In this document: one piece after another, positions 52,532-61,740 of the stretch
How the letters are laid out: each line of letters begins with the position of its first letter
Position numbering within the stretch: the stretch's first letter is position 1
Source of the DNA: Streptacidiphilus jiangxiensis
GTDB taxonomy: Bacteria > Actinomycetota > Actinomycetes > Streptomycetales > Streptomycetaceae
Length of the DNA stretch: 64,000 nt
NCBI RefSeq assembly: GCF_900109465.1
Contig: NZ_FOAZ01000024.1
Location: 1-64,000, forward strand
Reading direction: 5' to 3'
Program-made: the position numbers and the translations under genes
Notes under the pieces: generated by a model
The model's input: only the letters and a program-made list of their open reading frames with translations
Databases searched by the model: none
Told to the model about the DNA's origin: nothing

Positions 52532-54567
52532 CGCGTGGCCTCCAGAACGGGCGCGGGTGCGGTTTCGCGCGCGGGTGCGGGTGCGGGTTCAGGCTCGGGA
52601 GTCGGGCGCCGGGCCGCCCGCTCTGCTGCCTCCTCGCGGCGCAGGAAGCCGAGGTGGCTGCCGCCCGTGCCGATGGTGAGGAAGAAGATGCCGGCGAACA
52701 TCGGGAAGCTGAGCGCGTCGAACGTCGCGCTGATGACGAGGGTGACCACGGCGGTGGCGAGGTAGGCCTGGCCGAGCTCACGGTCGGCGTCGCTGCGGGC
52801 CAACCGCCGGATCGCGCCGCCCTGGTGGATGCCGGTGAAACCGAGCACGAGGAGTGCGGCCACGCCCATCGCACCCATCTCGGCCGCGATCAGCATCCAC
52901 TGGTTGTCGGTGAAGAAGTACAGGTCCGGTGTGAAGGTGCCGAAGCCCCGTCCGAACAGCGGGCGTTGCTCCAGGTAGGGCACGATCTCGGCGTACTTGA
53001 CGGTGCGGGTCTGGGTGCTGCTGTCGGAGTTGCTGAGGAACGAGCTGAACAGGTTGGTCAGCGTCCCGATCAGACCTGGGATGATCATCTTGAACGCCCC
53101 GACCGCGCCCAGCAGCACCCCGATCGCGGTCCAGCGCCGCTGCGGCTTCCACCGCGGCAGCATCACCAGCAGCACCAGCGCCACGCCGATGATCGACGTG
53201 CGCGAGACGGTCAGCGGCAGCGCGCCGCCGATCAGCGCGGCCGGGAGCCAGCGCCGCAGTCTCCCACCCGACCGGTTCGGATCCAGCGCCTGCTGGATCG
53301 CGAAGGGCAGCAGAATGGCCAGCATCCCGCCGAACTCCAGCGGTTGGGCGGTCGTCGACCGGGGGCGGACGAAGTCGCCCCGGTTCATCGCCTCGATGCC
53401 GGAGACGCTGGTGTGCAGGCCGGGGATCTGGATCGAGTCGGCGATGTTGCTGCCGGAGAAGAAGTCGTAGAAGCCGATCGCGGCCACCACGGCGCCGATC
53501 ACGACCAGGCGGCGCATCAGCACCTCCAGCCGGGCGCGGTCCTGGATCCCGGCCGTGGTCAACACCACCAGTCCGACCCAGACCAGCAGCGCGATCACGC
53601 CCCGGTCCGCCCCGAGTTGTTCCTCGTGCGAGCTGTCCCGGGAGGCGTCGGCGATGTAGCTGAGCAGCACGGCCGCCGCGAGCACGCACATGGCCAGTCG
53701 CGCCGAACGGGTGCCGGCCGGGGCGGTGATCCGGCCGCCGAGCCAGGAGGCGAGGAACCACAGCAGCCCGAGCAGGGCGAAGACGTTGGCGGGCGTCCCC
53801 ACGCCGCCGAGCGCGGGCACGGCCAGGTTCGAGGGGATGAACAGGGCCAGGTACAGGTAGACCGTCAGCACCGCGGTCGCGTCCAACGGGCGGTGCAGCA
53901 GCCCGCGTCGACGCCGGGCCGGTGCGGGCCGGGTCCGCTCCCCCACGCCACCGCGCCAACGACGGGCGCGGGCGACGGCGTCCACCACGAAGCAGAGCAG
54001 GAACCCGCCGGCGAAGCCGACGATGATTGTTCCCGCCACGTCCTGGATCTTCGTCTTCAGCTGGGACACCGGTTGCTGCGGCAGCACGACCGGCGTCGAG
54101 GTCACCTGGAACGCCGCGGGCACGCCCGCCTGGAGCTGGAGCGCACGCAGCTGCTGGCCGGCGAACCGGGTCAACGTGGCCGTCTCGTCCAGCACCCGGG
54201 TGCGGCCGACGCCGGTCACGCTCAGGGTCAGCAGCGGCCCGGGGGCGTCCACGGCGAAGCCCACCTTGTAGGTGTCGGTGACGCCCAGCTCCTGCAGGGA
54301 GCGGGCCGCGTCGGCGGACTGCAGGGTGCGGATCAGCACGTCGGCGGTGACGATCAGCGGTCCGCCGGCGTTGGCGATCGGATTGCCGAACGTCGGAGCC
54401 AGCTTGGCGACACCGGTGGAGTCGAGCAGGCTGATGGAACTCTCGGAGGAGTAGCTGACCGGGACCGTCCGGTACAGGTAGCCTCCCGCCAGCAGGCTGA
54501 ACACGCAGATCGGCACCATCAGGTACCAGCGCCGGCGCAGGGTCGCCAGGATCTCGGCCAGGCTCAC
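52528..54567 (-). CDS. Fused Wzz-type co-polymerase and O-antigen polymerase/ligase (Wzy/WaaL-like)
   Basis: A 679-residue protein. The N-terminal ~205 residues are a complete Wzz module: MSLAEILATLRRRWYLMVPI, periplasmic-type domain, and a second helix (IIVGFAGGFLLCFVVDAV). From about 230 to 630 follow ten or more helices with the Wzy_C/O-antigen-ligase signature in the large loop: RTVKYAEIVPYLEQRPLFGR and GFGTFTPDLYFFTDNQWMLI. The C-terminus is Pro/Ala/Glu-rich. Polymerase and chain-length regulator in one chain is unusual. The gene lies upstream of the GT2 at 51551, divergent from the third Wzz-like gene. Confidence 0.88.
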   Translation of the reverse strand: MSLAEILATLRRRWYLMVPICVFSLLAGGYLYRTVPVSYSSESSISLLDSTGVAKLAPTFGNPIANAGGPLIVTADVLIRTLQSADAARSLQELGVTDTYKVGFAVDAPGPLLTLSVTGVGRTRVLDETATLTRFAGQQLRALQLQAGVPAAFQVTSTPVVLPQQPVSQLKTKIQDVAGTIIVGFAGGFLLCFVVDAVARARRWRGGVGERTRPAPARRRRGLLHRPLDATAVLTVYLYLALFIPSNLAVPALGGVGTPANVFALLGLLWFLASWLGGRITAPAGTRSARLAMCVLAAAVLLSYIADASRDSSHEEQLGADRGVIALLVWVGLVVLTTAGIQDRARLEVLMRRLVVIGAVVAAIGFYDFFSGSNIADSIQIPGLHTSVSGIEAMNRGDFVRPRSTTAQPLEFGGMLAILLPFAIQQALDPNRSGGRLRRWLPAALIGGALPLTVSRTSIIGVALVLLVMLPRWKPQRRWTAIGVLLGAVGAFKMIIPGLIGTLTNLFSSFLSNSDSSTQTRTVKYAEIVPYLEQRPLFGRGFGTFTPDLYFFTDNQWMLIAAEMGAMGVAALLVLGFTGIHQGGAIRRLARSDADRELGQAYLATAVVTLVISATFDALSFPMFAGIFFLTIGTGGSHLGFLRREEAAERAARRPTPEPEPAPAPARETAPAPVLEATR

Positions 54568-54665
54568 CGTCGCTCCTCCCCCCGGAACTCCCGATCAGCC
54601 TCATCGATCACCTGGTGTGTGGTCAAGTGGGGCTGGCAGTATCGTCCCTGACGGAAGGACAGTCC

Positions 54666-55307
54666 GTGTCGCCCGAAGCGTTCGTCGGCGCCCTGCTGCG
54701 GCGTTGGTACGTGCTGCTGCTCGCGCTGCTGCTGACCGCGGCGGGCGCCTACCACGTGCTGAAGCCCACGCTCGTCTACCGGGCCTCGGCAGTGGTCGTG
54801 CTGAAGCCGCCGGTGACCGGCACCCAGCCGAACCAACTGGCCAACCTCCAGCCCACCTTGGCGACGGTCTCCTACGACGTGGTGCAGCAGCTCGGGACGC
54901 CCGCAGGCAAGGCGGAGCTGGCGGCGGCGGGCGTCCGCGGCACGTACACCATGGCGCCGCGCAACAGCGGCACCAACGCCACGCCGCAGTACCTGATCCC
55001 GTCGCTGCAGATCACTGCCGACGCGGCGGACCCGACGGCGGCGGACGCCGTGGCACAGCGCGTCATCGACGTCTACACGGCCCACATCACGGCCCTGCAG
55101 GACAGTGAGCACGTGGCGACGCGGGCCCGGATGACGGTCTCGGTGCTGGTGCCGCCCAACGCCGGGCTGCTCAGCGGCACCAAGAGCCGCGGCCTGGTGG
55201 GCGTGGCCCTGCTGGGCGCGTTCGGCGGCACGGCGGCGGCGCTGTGGACGGACCGCTGGCTGCAGGGTCGAGCGGGGCGGCGTCGCCCCGCGCCCGTACC
55301 CGCCTGA
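54666..55307 (+). CDS. Wzz-like chain-length determinant
   Basis: A 213-residue protein with VSPEAFVGALLRRWYVLLLA at the N-terminus, a first helix at about 12-32, a periplasmic-type domain (QLANLQPTLATVSYDVVQQL) and a second helix (GLVGVALLGAFGGTAAAL). The GTG at 54666 follows GGAAGGAC. An in-frame ATG at 54615 would add a hydrophilic stretch and is less likely. It shares RRWY with the other two Wzz modules. No kinase domain is seen. It is divergent from the Wzz-Wzy fusion and converges on a GT2 gene. Confidence 0.8.
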   Translation: MSPEAFVGALLRRWYVLLLALLLTAAGAYHVLKPTLVYRASAVVVLKPPVTGTQPNQLANLQPTLATVSYDVVQQLGTPAGKAELAAAGVRGTYTMAPRNSGTNATPQYLIPSLQITADAADPTAADAVAQRVIDVYTAHITALQDSEHVATRARMTVSVLVPPNAGLLSGTKSRGLVGVALLGAFGGTAAALWTDRWLQGRAGRRRPAPVPA

Positions 55308-55333
55308 GGGCTCGCTCGACGGCCGGGGCGCGC

Positions 55334-56380
55334 TCACAGGCCCCGGCGCTTCCAGGACTGCCACCACAGCCACTCGCGGCCCCGCTCGTAGACCGCGGAC
55401 AGCACCAGCGGCTGCAGGTACGGCATGGCCGTGGTGCCGATCCGTCGGCGCAGCCGCAGCGCACGGAACTCCGGGAGCGCCTCGGCGTCCGGGGTGCAGG
55501 CACGGGCGAAGTCGACCAGCTCGTCGACGGGGACCGCGTCGGTGCGGCCGCGGTCGTAGGCGCGGTAGGCGCGGCGCAGCGCGTGGCGGGCCAGGCGGCG
55601 GTGGACGATCTCGCCCAGGCGGTCGGCGTCGGGGAGCCGGTCGCCGCACTTGGCCAGGGCGGATTCGTAGGCGACCAGGCGCTGGCGCAGGTCGTCCAGC
55701 TGGCCGCCGAAGTCGGTGGTGGACATGTTCTGGCCGTGGACGCGGTAGTAGGCCTGGTCCGCGCCGCTGACGTAGCCGACGTCGGCGTGCGCGGCGAGCC
55801 GCATCCACATCTCGATGTCGCCGGCGTGCGGCAGCTCGGGGTCGTAACCGCCGATCCTGCGTTGCAACGAGGTGCGCACGACCACTTCGGGCGAGGTGAT
55901 GCAGCCGGTGCCCTCGCGGAAGCGCCGCTCCAGCCACCAGTGGCCGGGGTAGACGACCTGCCCGCCGGTGCCCGTGCGGGCGGCCGGCAGCGGGCGGCCG
56001 TGCTGGAAGTGGATCGGGCGGCCGTAGCAGAAGCCCGCCTCGGGGTGGGCGTCGAGCAGCGCCGCGGCGCGGGTCAGCGCGCCGGGGACGAGACGGTCGT
56101 CGGCGGACAGCAGGGCGCAGTAGTCGCCGTCGGCCCACTCCAACAGGCCCTCGTTGTAGGTGGCGATGTGGCCGCGGTTGCGCTCGTGCACCCGGACCTC
56201 GATCCGGTCGTCCTGGGCGGCGAGCTTGCGGGCGGCCTCGGCGGAGTCGTCGGGTGAGGCGTCGTCGATGATCAGGACCCTGACGTCGACGCCGGGCTGC
56301 TCGTCGAGCACGCTGCGGACGCAGTCCTCCAGGTAGTGGCCGTATTTGTAGCAGGGGATGACGACGCTGACGCTGCTCAT
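55334..56380 (-). CDS. Family 2 glycosyltransferase
   Basis: A 348-residue GT-A enzyme. SVVIPCYKYGHYLEDCVRSV, VLIIDDASPDDSAEAARKL, NRGHIATYNEGLLEWADGDY and LLSADDRLVPGAL (DxD-type) are the core motifs. GAGDIEMWMRLAAH-like PHAGDIEMWMRLAAHAD contributes the acceptor site, with a Trp-rich C-terminus (REWLWWQSWKRRGL). Sugar and acceptor unknown; it belongs to the same polysaccharide locus. Confidence 0.92.
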   Translation of the reverse strand: MSSVSVVIPCYKYGHYLEDCVRSVLDEQPGVDVRVLIIDDASPDDSAEAARKLAAQDDRIEVRVHERNRGHIATYNEGLLEWADGDYCALLSADDRLVPGALTRAAALLDAHPEAGFCYGRPIHFQHGRPLPAARTGTGGQVVYPGHWWLERRFREGTGCITSPEVVVRTSLQRRIGGYDPELPHAGDIEMWMRLAAHADVGYVSGADQAYYRVHGQNMSTTDFGGQLDDLRQRLVAYESALAKCGDRLPDADRLGEIVHRRLARHALRRAYRAYDRGRTDAVPVDELVDFARACTPDAEALPEFRALRLRRRIGTTAMPYLQPLVLSAVYERGREWLWWQSWKRRGL

Positions 56381-56495
56381 GTCGGAGGGGCCAATCCCCG
56401 GGCGGCGGGGAGCTCGGCACGAGGGCCGTGCTCCCCGCCGCCCGGTGGGTCGGAACGGACGGGAACGGTGGTGCGGTCGATCTGTCGGCGCTGGA

Positions 56496-59400
56496 TCAGA
56501 TCAGGGTGGGCAGCCCGATCGGCGGCTGGACCCGCCCCGGAACCTGGTAGGCGAACCGCGTGAACGGCGGGAACGTCACCGTGTTGGTGGCCGGGTGGTG
56601 CGGCAGGTGCGGGCGCGGGTAGCCGGTGTGCAGCAGCCACGTCCGGGTGGTCAGCACGTGGCCGTGCTGGTCCGCCGCGGTGAGGGTGATCCGGTAGACG
56701 ACCCCGTAGGCCAGCGGTCCGGTGGGCCGAAGGCTGACCTGGTGGGTGGCCGGGTCGTACCCGATGAGCGCGGTGTAGCTGTCGTCGTCCGGCCAGTCGC
56801 CGACGGACGGGGTGGTGCTGATGTCCGCGTCGAGGTGCGCCGCATCGGTGGCGGCGGGCAGGGTCGCGGTGAGCGGGTGCGTCGCGTCCACGATCCGGTT
56901 GGGCCCGGTGGTGGTCGCGCCCCGGCCGGAGCCGGACAGCGGCGAGGCGGACAGCACCAGTCCCCCGGGCGCCGGGGTCGTGAGCGGGGCCACCTTTCCG
57001 GCCAGTGCCGTCCGGGCCGCCGCGCCCGTGGTGCCGCTCGGCGAGAACAGCGGACTGACCCAGTAGTTCGCCGAGCCGGACGAGCCGGTCGGGAACGCGG
57101 AGGTGCTGCCGTACTGGTAGACGCCGTTGGGCGCGCCGCTCGCGTCCGCCGGGGCCGTCAGCGGGTAGGCCAGGTGGGCTCCGCCGAAGTAGCCCTCGTT
57201 GACGGCGTAGTTGCCGTTGGGGGCGTGGTAGGAGACCAGGTAGGTGGTGTTGGCGCTGATCGCGACCGGGGTCGCGAAGGTCAACGTCTGCCAGCCCGAG
57301 GCGGTCTCGTTGGTGAAGGTGCCGCTCGCCAGCAGCTGGCCGGAGGACGACCAGAGGCTGCCGGTGTGGGTGCCGGTGTTGCCGGTGCCCTTGTAGAAGG
57401 TGACGCCGGTGACGTTGCCGGCCACCGCGGACTGGAAGCGGGCGCCCAGCTCCAGGGAGTTCGGGTCACCGGTGGTGTCCGTGGTGCCCGGGACGGTGGT
57501 GCTCGGCCACAGTGCGCAGGGGCAGTTGGTGGCCGGCGGCGTCGCGCTGGTGGTGAAGGTCCAGGTGACCGGGGCGGTCATGGCGTTGCCCCACAGGTCG
57601 GACACCTGCACCGAGGCGGTGTAGACGGTGTTCAGCGCGAGCTGCGTCGACGGGGTGAACGTCGCCACGTTGCCGGAGGTCACCGCCGCGGTGCCCGGGA
57701 CGGTCGCACCGCTCGGGTCCTTGAGGGTGAAGGTCAGCGTGCTCTGGTCGATGCTCTCGTTGAACGTGGCCGACACCGGGCTGGTGATGGAGACGCCGGT
57801 GGCGCCGGAGGTGGGCGACTGGGCCGTCACCGACGGCGGCGTGGTGCTGGCCGTCGAGGTGTCGAGCACCACGTCCACCCAGTAGTTGCTGCCGCTCGAC
57901 GCCGTCGACGGGAAGGCGCTGGTCGAGCCGTAGTGGTAGACGCCGTTGGCACCGGAGGCGCCGCCGCTCTGCAGCTCGGTCAGCGGCGCCAGACCGGCAC
58001 CCTGGTTGCTGAAGTAGCCGCCGTCGTAGGAGTAGCCGCCGCTGGGTGCGAAGTAGGAGGCGACGTAGGTGGTGTTGGTCTTGACCGGGACCGGGGAGGC
58101 GAAGTTCAGCTGCTGCCAGCCGGACGCGGTCTCGCCGCTGAAGGTGCCGGTGGCCAGCAGCTGGCCGGAGGCGGTCCACAGGTTGCCGACGTGGGTGCCG
58201 GTGTTGGCGGTGGACTTGTAGAAGCGCACCGCAGTGATCGAACCTGGGCTGCTCGTCTGGAACTTGACGCCCAGCTCGACCGCGCTGCCGTCACCCGCGT
58301 TGACCGTGCCGGGCACGGAGTTGGCGGGGAAGACGGTGCACGGGCACTGCTGCGGGCCGACGGTGAGCGGCACCGAGGCCACCGCGCCGATGTTGGCGCT
58401 GTCGTCCTCGGCACGGACCTGGATCTGGGTCGAGCCCTGCGCGGTCGGCGTCCAGGTGTAGCTCCAGGACGTGAGACCGGTGGCCGGGTTCCAGGTGGTG
58501 CCGCCGTCGGTGGAGACCTCGACGCGGGCGACGACGCCCGCGCCGTTGTCCGCGGCCGTACCGCTCACCGTGACCGGCTTGAGCGCCGGAACGGTGCTGC
58601 CGGAGGCGGGGCTGGTGACCGTGACGGTCGGGCCGACCGTGTCGGTCGAGGCGGTCGCCGCGACCAGGTTGCTCTGCAGGGTCAGCGGCTGCAGGCCCAT
58701 GTCGGCCAGGATGTTGACGGTGGCCTGCTGCATCCGCGCGTCCGCGGTGACCGTCGGCGTGCCGGTGCTCGGGACGTTGGTCAGACCCCAGGACCACTGG
58801 ACGGTGCCGGAGCCGAAGACGAGCGCGTGCGAGGTCGGGTCGCGGAACTCGACCAGGCTGTGGGTGGCGGTGCCGTTGCCGTAGTTGTTGCCCCAGTCCT
58901 CGCGCAGCGTCCCGTTCTCGACGTCGACCGTGGTGGAGGACATGTCGATCTCACCGCTGGGTCGGCTGGCGTCGGCCACGTCGCTGTCCCACTCGTAGCC
59001 GAGCGTCCCGGTCGGGAAGACGGCCGTCTGGGAGGGTGTGAGGCTCGCGACCGAGGTGTTGCGCCACAGGCGCATCCTCGCGTAGCTGCCCGGCACCGTG
59101 ATGGCGTCGCTGCGATAACCGTTGACCTGGAACAGCGAGCCGGTCAGCTCGTTCTCCGGCTCGTAGGACTGGTTGTACTTGGCGCTGGCCGGGTCCATCC
59201 AGGTGCCGGTCCAGGTGCCGCTGGGGTCTGCCACGCCGTCCGGGGTGGCGAACTCCAGCTTGGTCATCTTGTAGCAGACCAGCGTCCGGTTGGGCGTGTT
59301 CGTCCCGTCGACGCTGGGCGCGAGCCTGGTCTTCCAGAAGACCTCGTTGCCGCTGAAGAAGGCCTCGTTGACGCCCGCCTTGCGGGCGGCCAGCACGTTG

Positions 59401-60314
59401 TCCCACTGGGACTGGTTCCAGTACTCGTCGTGGCCGGAGGACATGAAGACCTTGTGGTTCAGCAGCAGTGAGCCGTTGGTGGACACGTCCAGCCCGGAAA
59501 GGTAGCTGACGTCGTATCCGTTCTCCTCCAGCCAGGAGATCATCTCGAACTCCGAGCCGTAGACGCCGTTGTCGCCGCCGATGTCCAAGGGCCGGTTGTA
59601 GCTGACCTGGTAGGCGCGGCCGTCGGGCGCGGGCCCGTTGCCCTGGTAGAGGTTCTGGCCGCCCCACATGTTGTAGGCCTGCCAGGTCTCGTCGGAGGTC
59701 TGCACGACCAGGTTCGAGTGGCTGGAGTCGTCGCGGACCACGAACGGGTAGGGCATCAGCCCGTTGCCGTCGGTCTGGTCGAAGTTGGCGATGTAGAGAC
59801 CGGAGACGGCGTCGCTGGGCACCGTCCAGCTCACCGTGACCGGCCAACTGCCGCAGTCCACCAGACCGGTGGTGCTGTTGGTGGCACAGGAGGCGGCCTT
59901 GGTCGTGTAGTTCGCCGGGTAGGTCTGCGCGGCCTGGGCGGTCGTGGACATCTCCCGCGCGCCGTCACCGCCGTAGTAGCCCAGCCGGTAGATCTCGACG
60001 TGGTACGAGACCGGCGACTGGATCTTGAACTGTATGGTGGCGCCCGGCGTGACGCTCTCCTGGGTGGAGAAACCCTCGATGTCCCCCCAGGCGTTGGGTG
60101 AGAACCAGTCGGACATCGGCGTGCCCGGCTTGGAGTTCTCGCAGACGACCGGGTTGGAACCGGTCCCGCACGGATCGGTGGCCGCATGGGCGGCGGTACC
60201 GGTGGTGAAGGGCAGGAGCAGTCCGGCGAGCACGGCGAGTACGCCGAGCAGGCCGAGGCGGACGCGGGAGCGACGTGACGCGGAGTGGTCGCGGGTCGGA
60301 ACGGAACTCTTCAT
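56496..60314 (-). CDS. Large secreted multidomain protein (DMFase-like beta-subunit domain, DUF4082, Big_5-like Ig)
   Basis: A 1272-residue exported protein. The Sec signal peptide ends at about residue 44 (TAAHA-ATD). The N-terminal ~500 residues resemble the C-terminal domain of the N,N-dimethylformamidase beta subunit (YRLGYYGGDGAREM, SGHDEYWNQSQWDNV). An Ig-like domain follows (about 570-640), then two DUF4082-like modules (about 655-818 and 930-1085) with CPCTVFP/CPCALWP starts and FYKSTANTGTHVGNLW, separated by a SbsA-like Big_5 domain (TFNESIDQSTLTFTLKD). Similar chains occur in actinobacterial surface proteins with poorly understood catalytic function. It may act on or display the nearby polysaccharide. 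No LPxTG or membrane anchor is seen at the C-terminus. Confidence 0.85.
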   Translation of the reverse strand: MKSSVPTRDHSASRRSRVRLGLLGVLAVLAGLLLPFTTGTAAHAATDPCGTGSNPVVCENSKPGTPMSDWFSPNAWGDIEGFSTQESVTPGATIQFKIQSPVSYHVEIYRLGYYGGDGAREMSTTAQAAQTYPANYTTKAASCATNSTTGLVDCGSWPVTVSWTVPSDAVSGLYIANFDQTDGNGLMPYPFVVRDDSSHSNLVVQTSDETWQAYNMWGGQNLYQGNGPAPDGRAYQVSYNRPLDIGGDNGVYGSEFEMISWLEENGYDVSYLSGLDVSTNGSLLLNHKVFMSSGHDEYWNQSQWDNVLAARKAGVNEAFFSGNEVFWKTRLAPSVDGTNTPNRTLVCYKMTKLEFATPDGVADPSGTWTGTWMDPASAKYNQSYEPENELTGSLFQVNGYRSDAITVPGSYARMRLWRNTSVASLTPSQTAVFPTGTLGYEWDSDVADASRPSGEIDMSSTTVDVENGTLREDWGNNYGNGTATHSLVEFRDPTSHALVFGSGTVQWSWGLTNVPSTGTPTVTADARMQQATVNILADMGLQPLTLQSNLVAATASTDTVGPTVTVTSPASGSTVPALKPVTVSGTAADNGAGVVARVEVSTDGGTTWNPATGLTSWSYTWTPTAQGSTQIQVRAEDDSANIGAVASVPLTVGPQQCPCTVFPANSVPGTVNAGDGSAVELGVKFQTSSPGSITAVRFYKSTANTGTHVGNLWTASGQLLATGTFSGETASGWQQLNFASPVPVKTNTTYVASYFAPSGGYSYDGGYFSNQGAGLAPLTELQSGGASGANGVYHYGSTSAFPSTASSGSNYWVDVVLDTSTASTTPPSVTAQSPTSGATGVSITSPVSATFNESIDQSTLTFTLKDPSGATVPGTAAVTSGNVATFTPSTQLALNTVYTASVQVSDLWGNAMTAPVTWTFTTSATPPATNCPCALWPSTTVPGTTDTTGDPNSLELGARFQSAVAGNVTGVTFYKGTGNTGTHTGSLWSSSGQLLASGTFTNETASGWQTLTFATPVAISANTTYLVSYHAPNGNYAVNEGYFGGAHLAYPLTAPADASGAPNGVYQYGSTSAFPTGSSGSANYWVSPLFSPSGTTGAAARTALAGKVAPLTTPAPGGLVLSASPLSGSGRGATTTGPNRIVDATHPLTATLPAATDAAHLDADISTTPSVGDWPDDDSYTALIGYDPATHQVSLRPTGPLAYGVVYRITLTAADQHGHVLTTRTWLLHTGYPRPHLPHHPATNTVTFPPFTRFAYQVPGRVQPPIGLPTLI

Positions 60315-60448
60315 GGATTCCCCGGGGTACAGCAGTTCGTGCGGCGAAACGCGGAGGCGGCGTCAGGGCCCTGACGCCGACCGCGTGATGACGACGCCTC
60401 CCGGCGTCGCGTGACCAGTTCTCCTCGATGAGCCGTGCGGTGGTGCGC

Positions 60449-60475
60449 TTCTTGCGTTTCTTGCGTTTCCTGCGG
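60449..60475. repeat. Three 9-bp tandem repeats upstream of the secreted protein gene
   Basis: TTCTTGCGT-TTCTTGCGT-TTCCTGCGG occurs within the 185-bp gap between the secreted protein and the aminotransferase. CCGTGCGGAGGTG-type segments flank it on both sides. Repeated binding sites or replication slippage are possible. No gene is seen here. Confidence 0.6.
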
Positions 60476-60499
60476 AGGTGCCGTGCGGAGGTGCGCCCG

Positions 60500-61615
60500 T
60501 CAGCCCAGTACGCCGGCCAGCGCGTCCACGACGCGCTGCTGCTGGTCGGCGGTGAGGTGCGGGTGGAGCGGGAGCGAGAGGATCTCCTCGGCGGCCCGCT
60601 CGGCCTGCGGGAAGGAACCGCGCCCGTGGCCCAGGTGGGCGAAGGCGTCGGTGAGGTGGACCGGTGTCGGGTAGTGGATCCCCGCGCCGATCCCGGCGGC
60701 GTTCAGCTTGCCCACGACCGCGTCCCGGTCGGCGCCGGGAACCCGCACCACGTAGAGGTGCCAGACGTGCGCCTCGCCCTCGCCGACACCCGGCAGCACG
60801 ACCCGCCCGGCGGCCGCGAGGTCCGCCAGCAACTCCTGGTAGCGGACGGCCGCGTCCCGGCGCGCCTGGTTCCACGCGCCGAGCCGGGCGAGCTTCGCGC
60901 GCAGCACGACGGCCTGGAGGCCGTCCAGACGGCTGTTGAAGCCGGCGATGTCGTGGCGGTACTTGACCGTGCTGCCGTGGTTGGCCAGCGACCGGACGGT
61001 GGCGGCGAGCTCGGCGTCGTCGGTCAGCACGGCCCCCGCGTCGCCGTAGGCACCGAGGTTCTTGCCCGGGTAGAAGCTCGTCGCCGCGATCCCGCCGGAG
61101 CCCGGCGTGCGCCCGTCCCGGGTGGCGCCCTGGCTCTGCGCCGCGTCCTCCACGACCCTGACGTGGGACGGCAGCGCGGCGGCGAGCCCAGCGACGGGCG
61201 CGAGCAGTCCGTACAGGTGCACCGGCACGACGGCTCGGGTGGCCGCGGTCACGGCCGCCAGGGCCGCGTCCGGGTCGATCAGGTAGCTGTCGGGCAGGCA
61301 GTCGACCAGCACGGGCCTGGCGCCGAGGCGCGCGGTGGCCCCGGCGGTGGCGATGAAGGTGTTCGCGGGAAGCACGACCTCGTCCCCGGCCTGGACGCCC
61401 ACCGCCCGCAAGGCGAGCTCCACGGCGTCCGTCCCGTTGGCCACGCCCACGCAGTGGGCGACGCCCCCGAACGCGGCGTACTCCCGCTCGAACGCGGCGA
61501 CTTCCTCCCCACCGACGAACGCGGTGCGCGCCAGCACACGATCGAACCCGGTGCGGATCTCGTCGGCGATCTCCGCGTGCGCGGCGGCGAGGTCGACGAG
61601 GGGGATCTGGTCCAT
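60500..61615 (-). CDS. DegT/DnrJ/EryC1-family sugar aminotransferase
   Basis: A 371-residue PLP enzyme that introduces an amino group onto a keto-sugar nucleotide. NGTDAVELALRAVGVQAGDE, LPANTFIATAGA, VVEDAAQSQGA and the Schiff-base Lys in SFYPGKNLGAYGDAGAV are diagnostic; RHDIAGFNSRLDGLQAVVL matches the family. The gene is one of two DegT members in the locus. Repeat copy 5 precedes its start. Sugar product unknown. Confidence 0.93.
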   Translation of the reverse strand: MDQIPLVDLAAAHAEIADEIRTGFDRVLARTAFVGGEEVAAFEREYAAFGGVAHCVGVANGTDAVELALRAVGVQAGDEVVLPANTFIATAGATARLGARPVLVDCLPDSYLIDPDAALAAVTAATRAVVPVHLYGLLAPVAGLAAALPSHVRVVEDAAQSQGATRDGRTPGSGGIAATSFYPGKNLGAYGDAGAVLTDDAELAATVRSLANHGSTVKYRHDIAGFNSRLDGLQAVVLRAKLARLGAWNQARRDAAVRYQELLADLAAAGRVVLPGVGEGEAHVWHLYVVRVPGADRDAVVGKLNAAGIGAGIHYPTPVHLTDAFAHLGHGRGSFPQAERAAEEILSLPLHPHLTADQQQRVVDALAGVLG

Positions 61616-61634
61616 GGGGCGGAACTCCTGTCTT

Positions 61635-61740
61635 CAGGGGCGCGAGGAACTGCGCGAGAAACCACTGACGTGCGGATGGCCCTGCTCGTTCGGTGCGCTA
61701 CGTAGGTGGGTGGCCTGTCGCGCAGTTCCCCGCGCCCCTG
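61635..61740. repeat. Palindromic intergenic repeat, copy 5, overlapping the NeuD-like gene
   Basis: Left end CAGGGGCGCGAGGAACTGCG at 61635, right end CGCAGTTCCCCGCGCCCCTG at 61740, then GTTGCAACTCG. The inner GTGCGGATGGCCCTGCTCG is almost identical to copy 1. The last codons of the upstream NeuD-like gene (from 61698) lie inside it. Confidence 0.9.

Noticed and set aside
56358-59471. 1037-residue plus-strand frame
   Set aside because: Antisense shadow of the secreted protein gene; the minus-strand frame has signal peptide and recognisable domains.
60363-60499. Possible small Lys/Arg-rich peptide upstream of the secreted protein
   Set aside because: The RKRKKRKKR-like frame has no start codon with a ribosome binding site and runs into the gene; better explained by the 9-bp tandem repeat.
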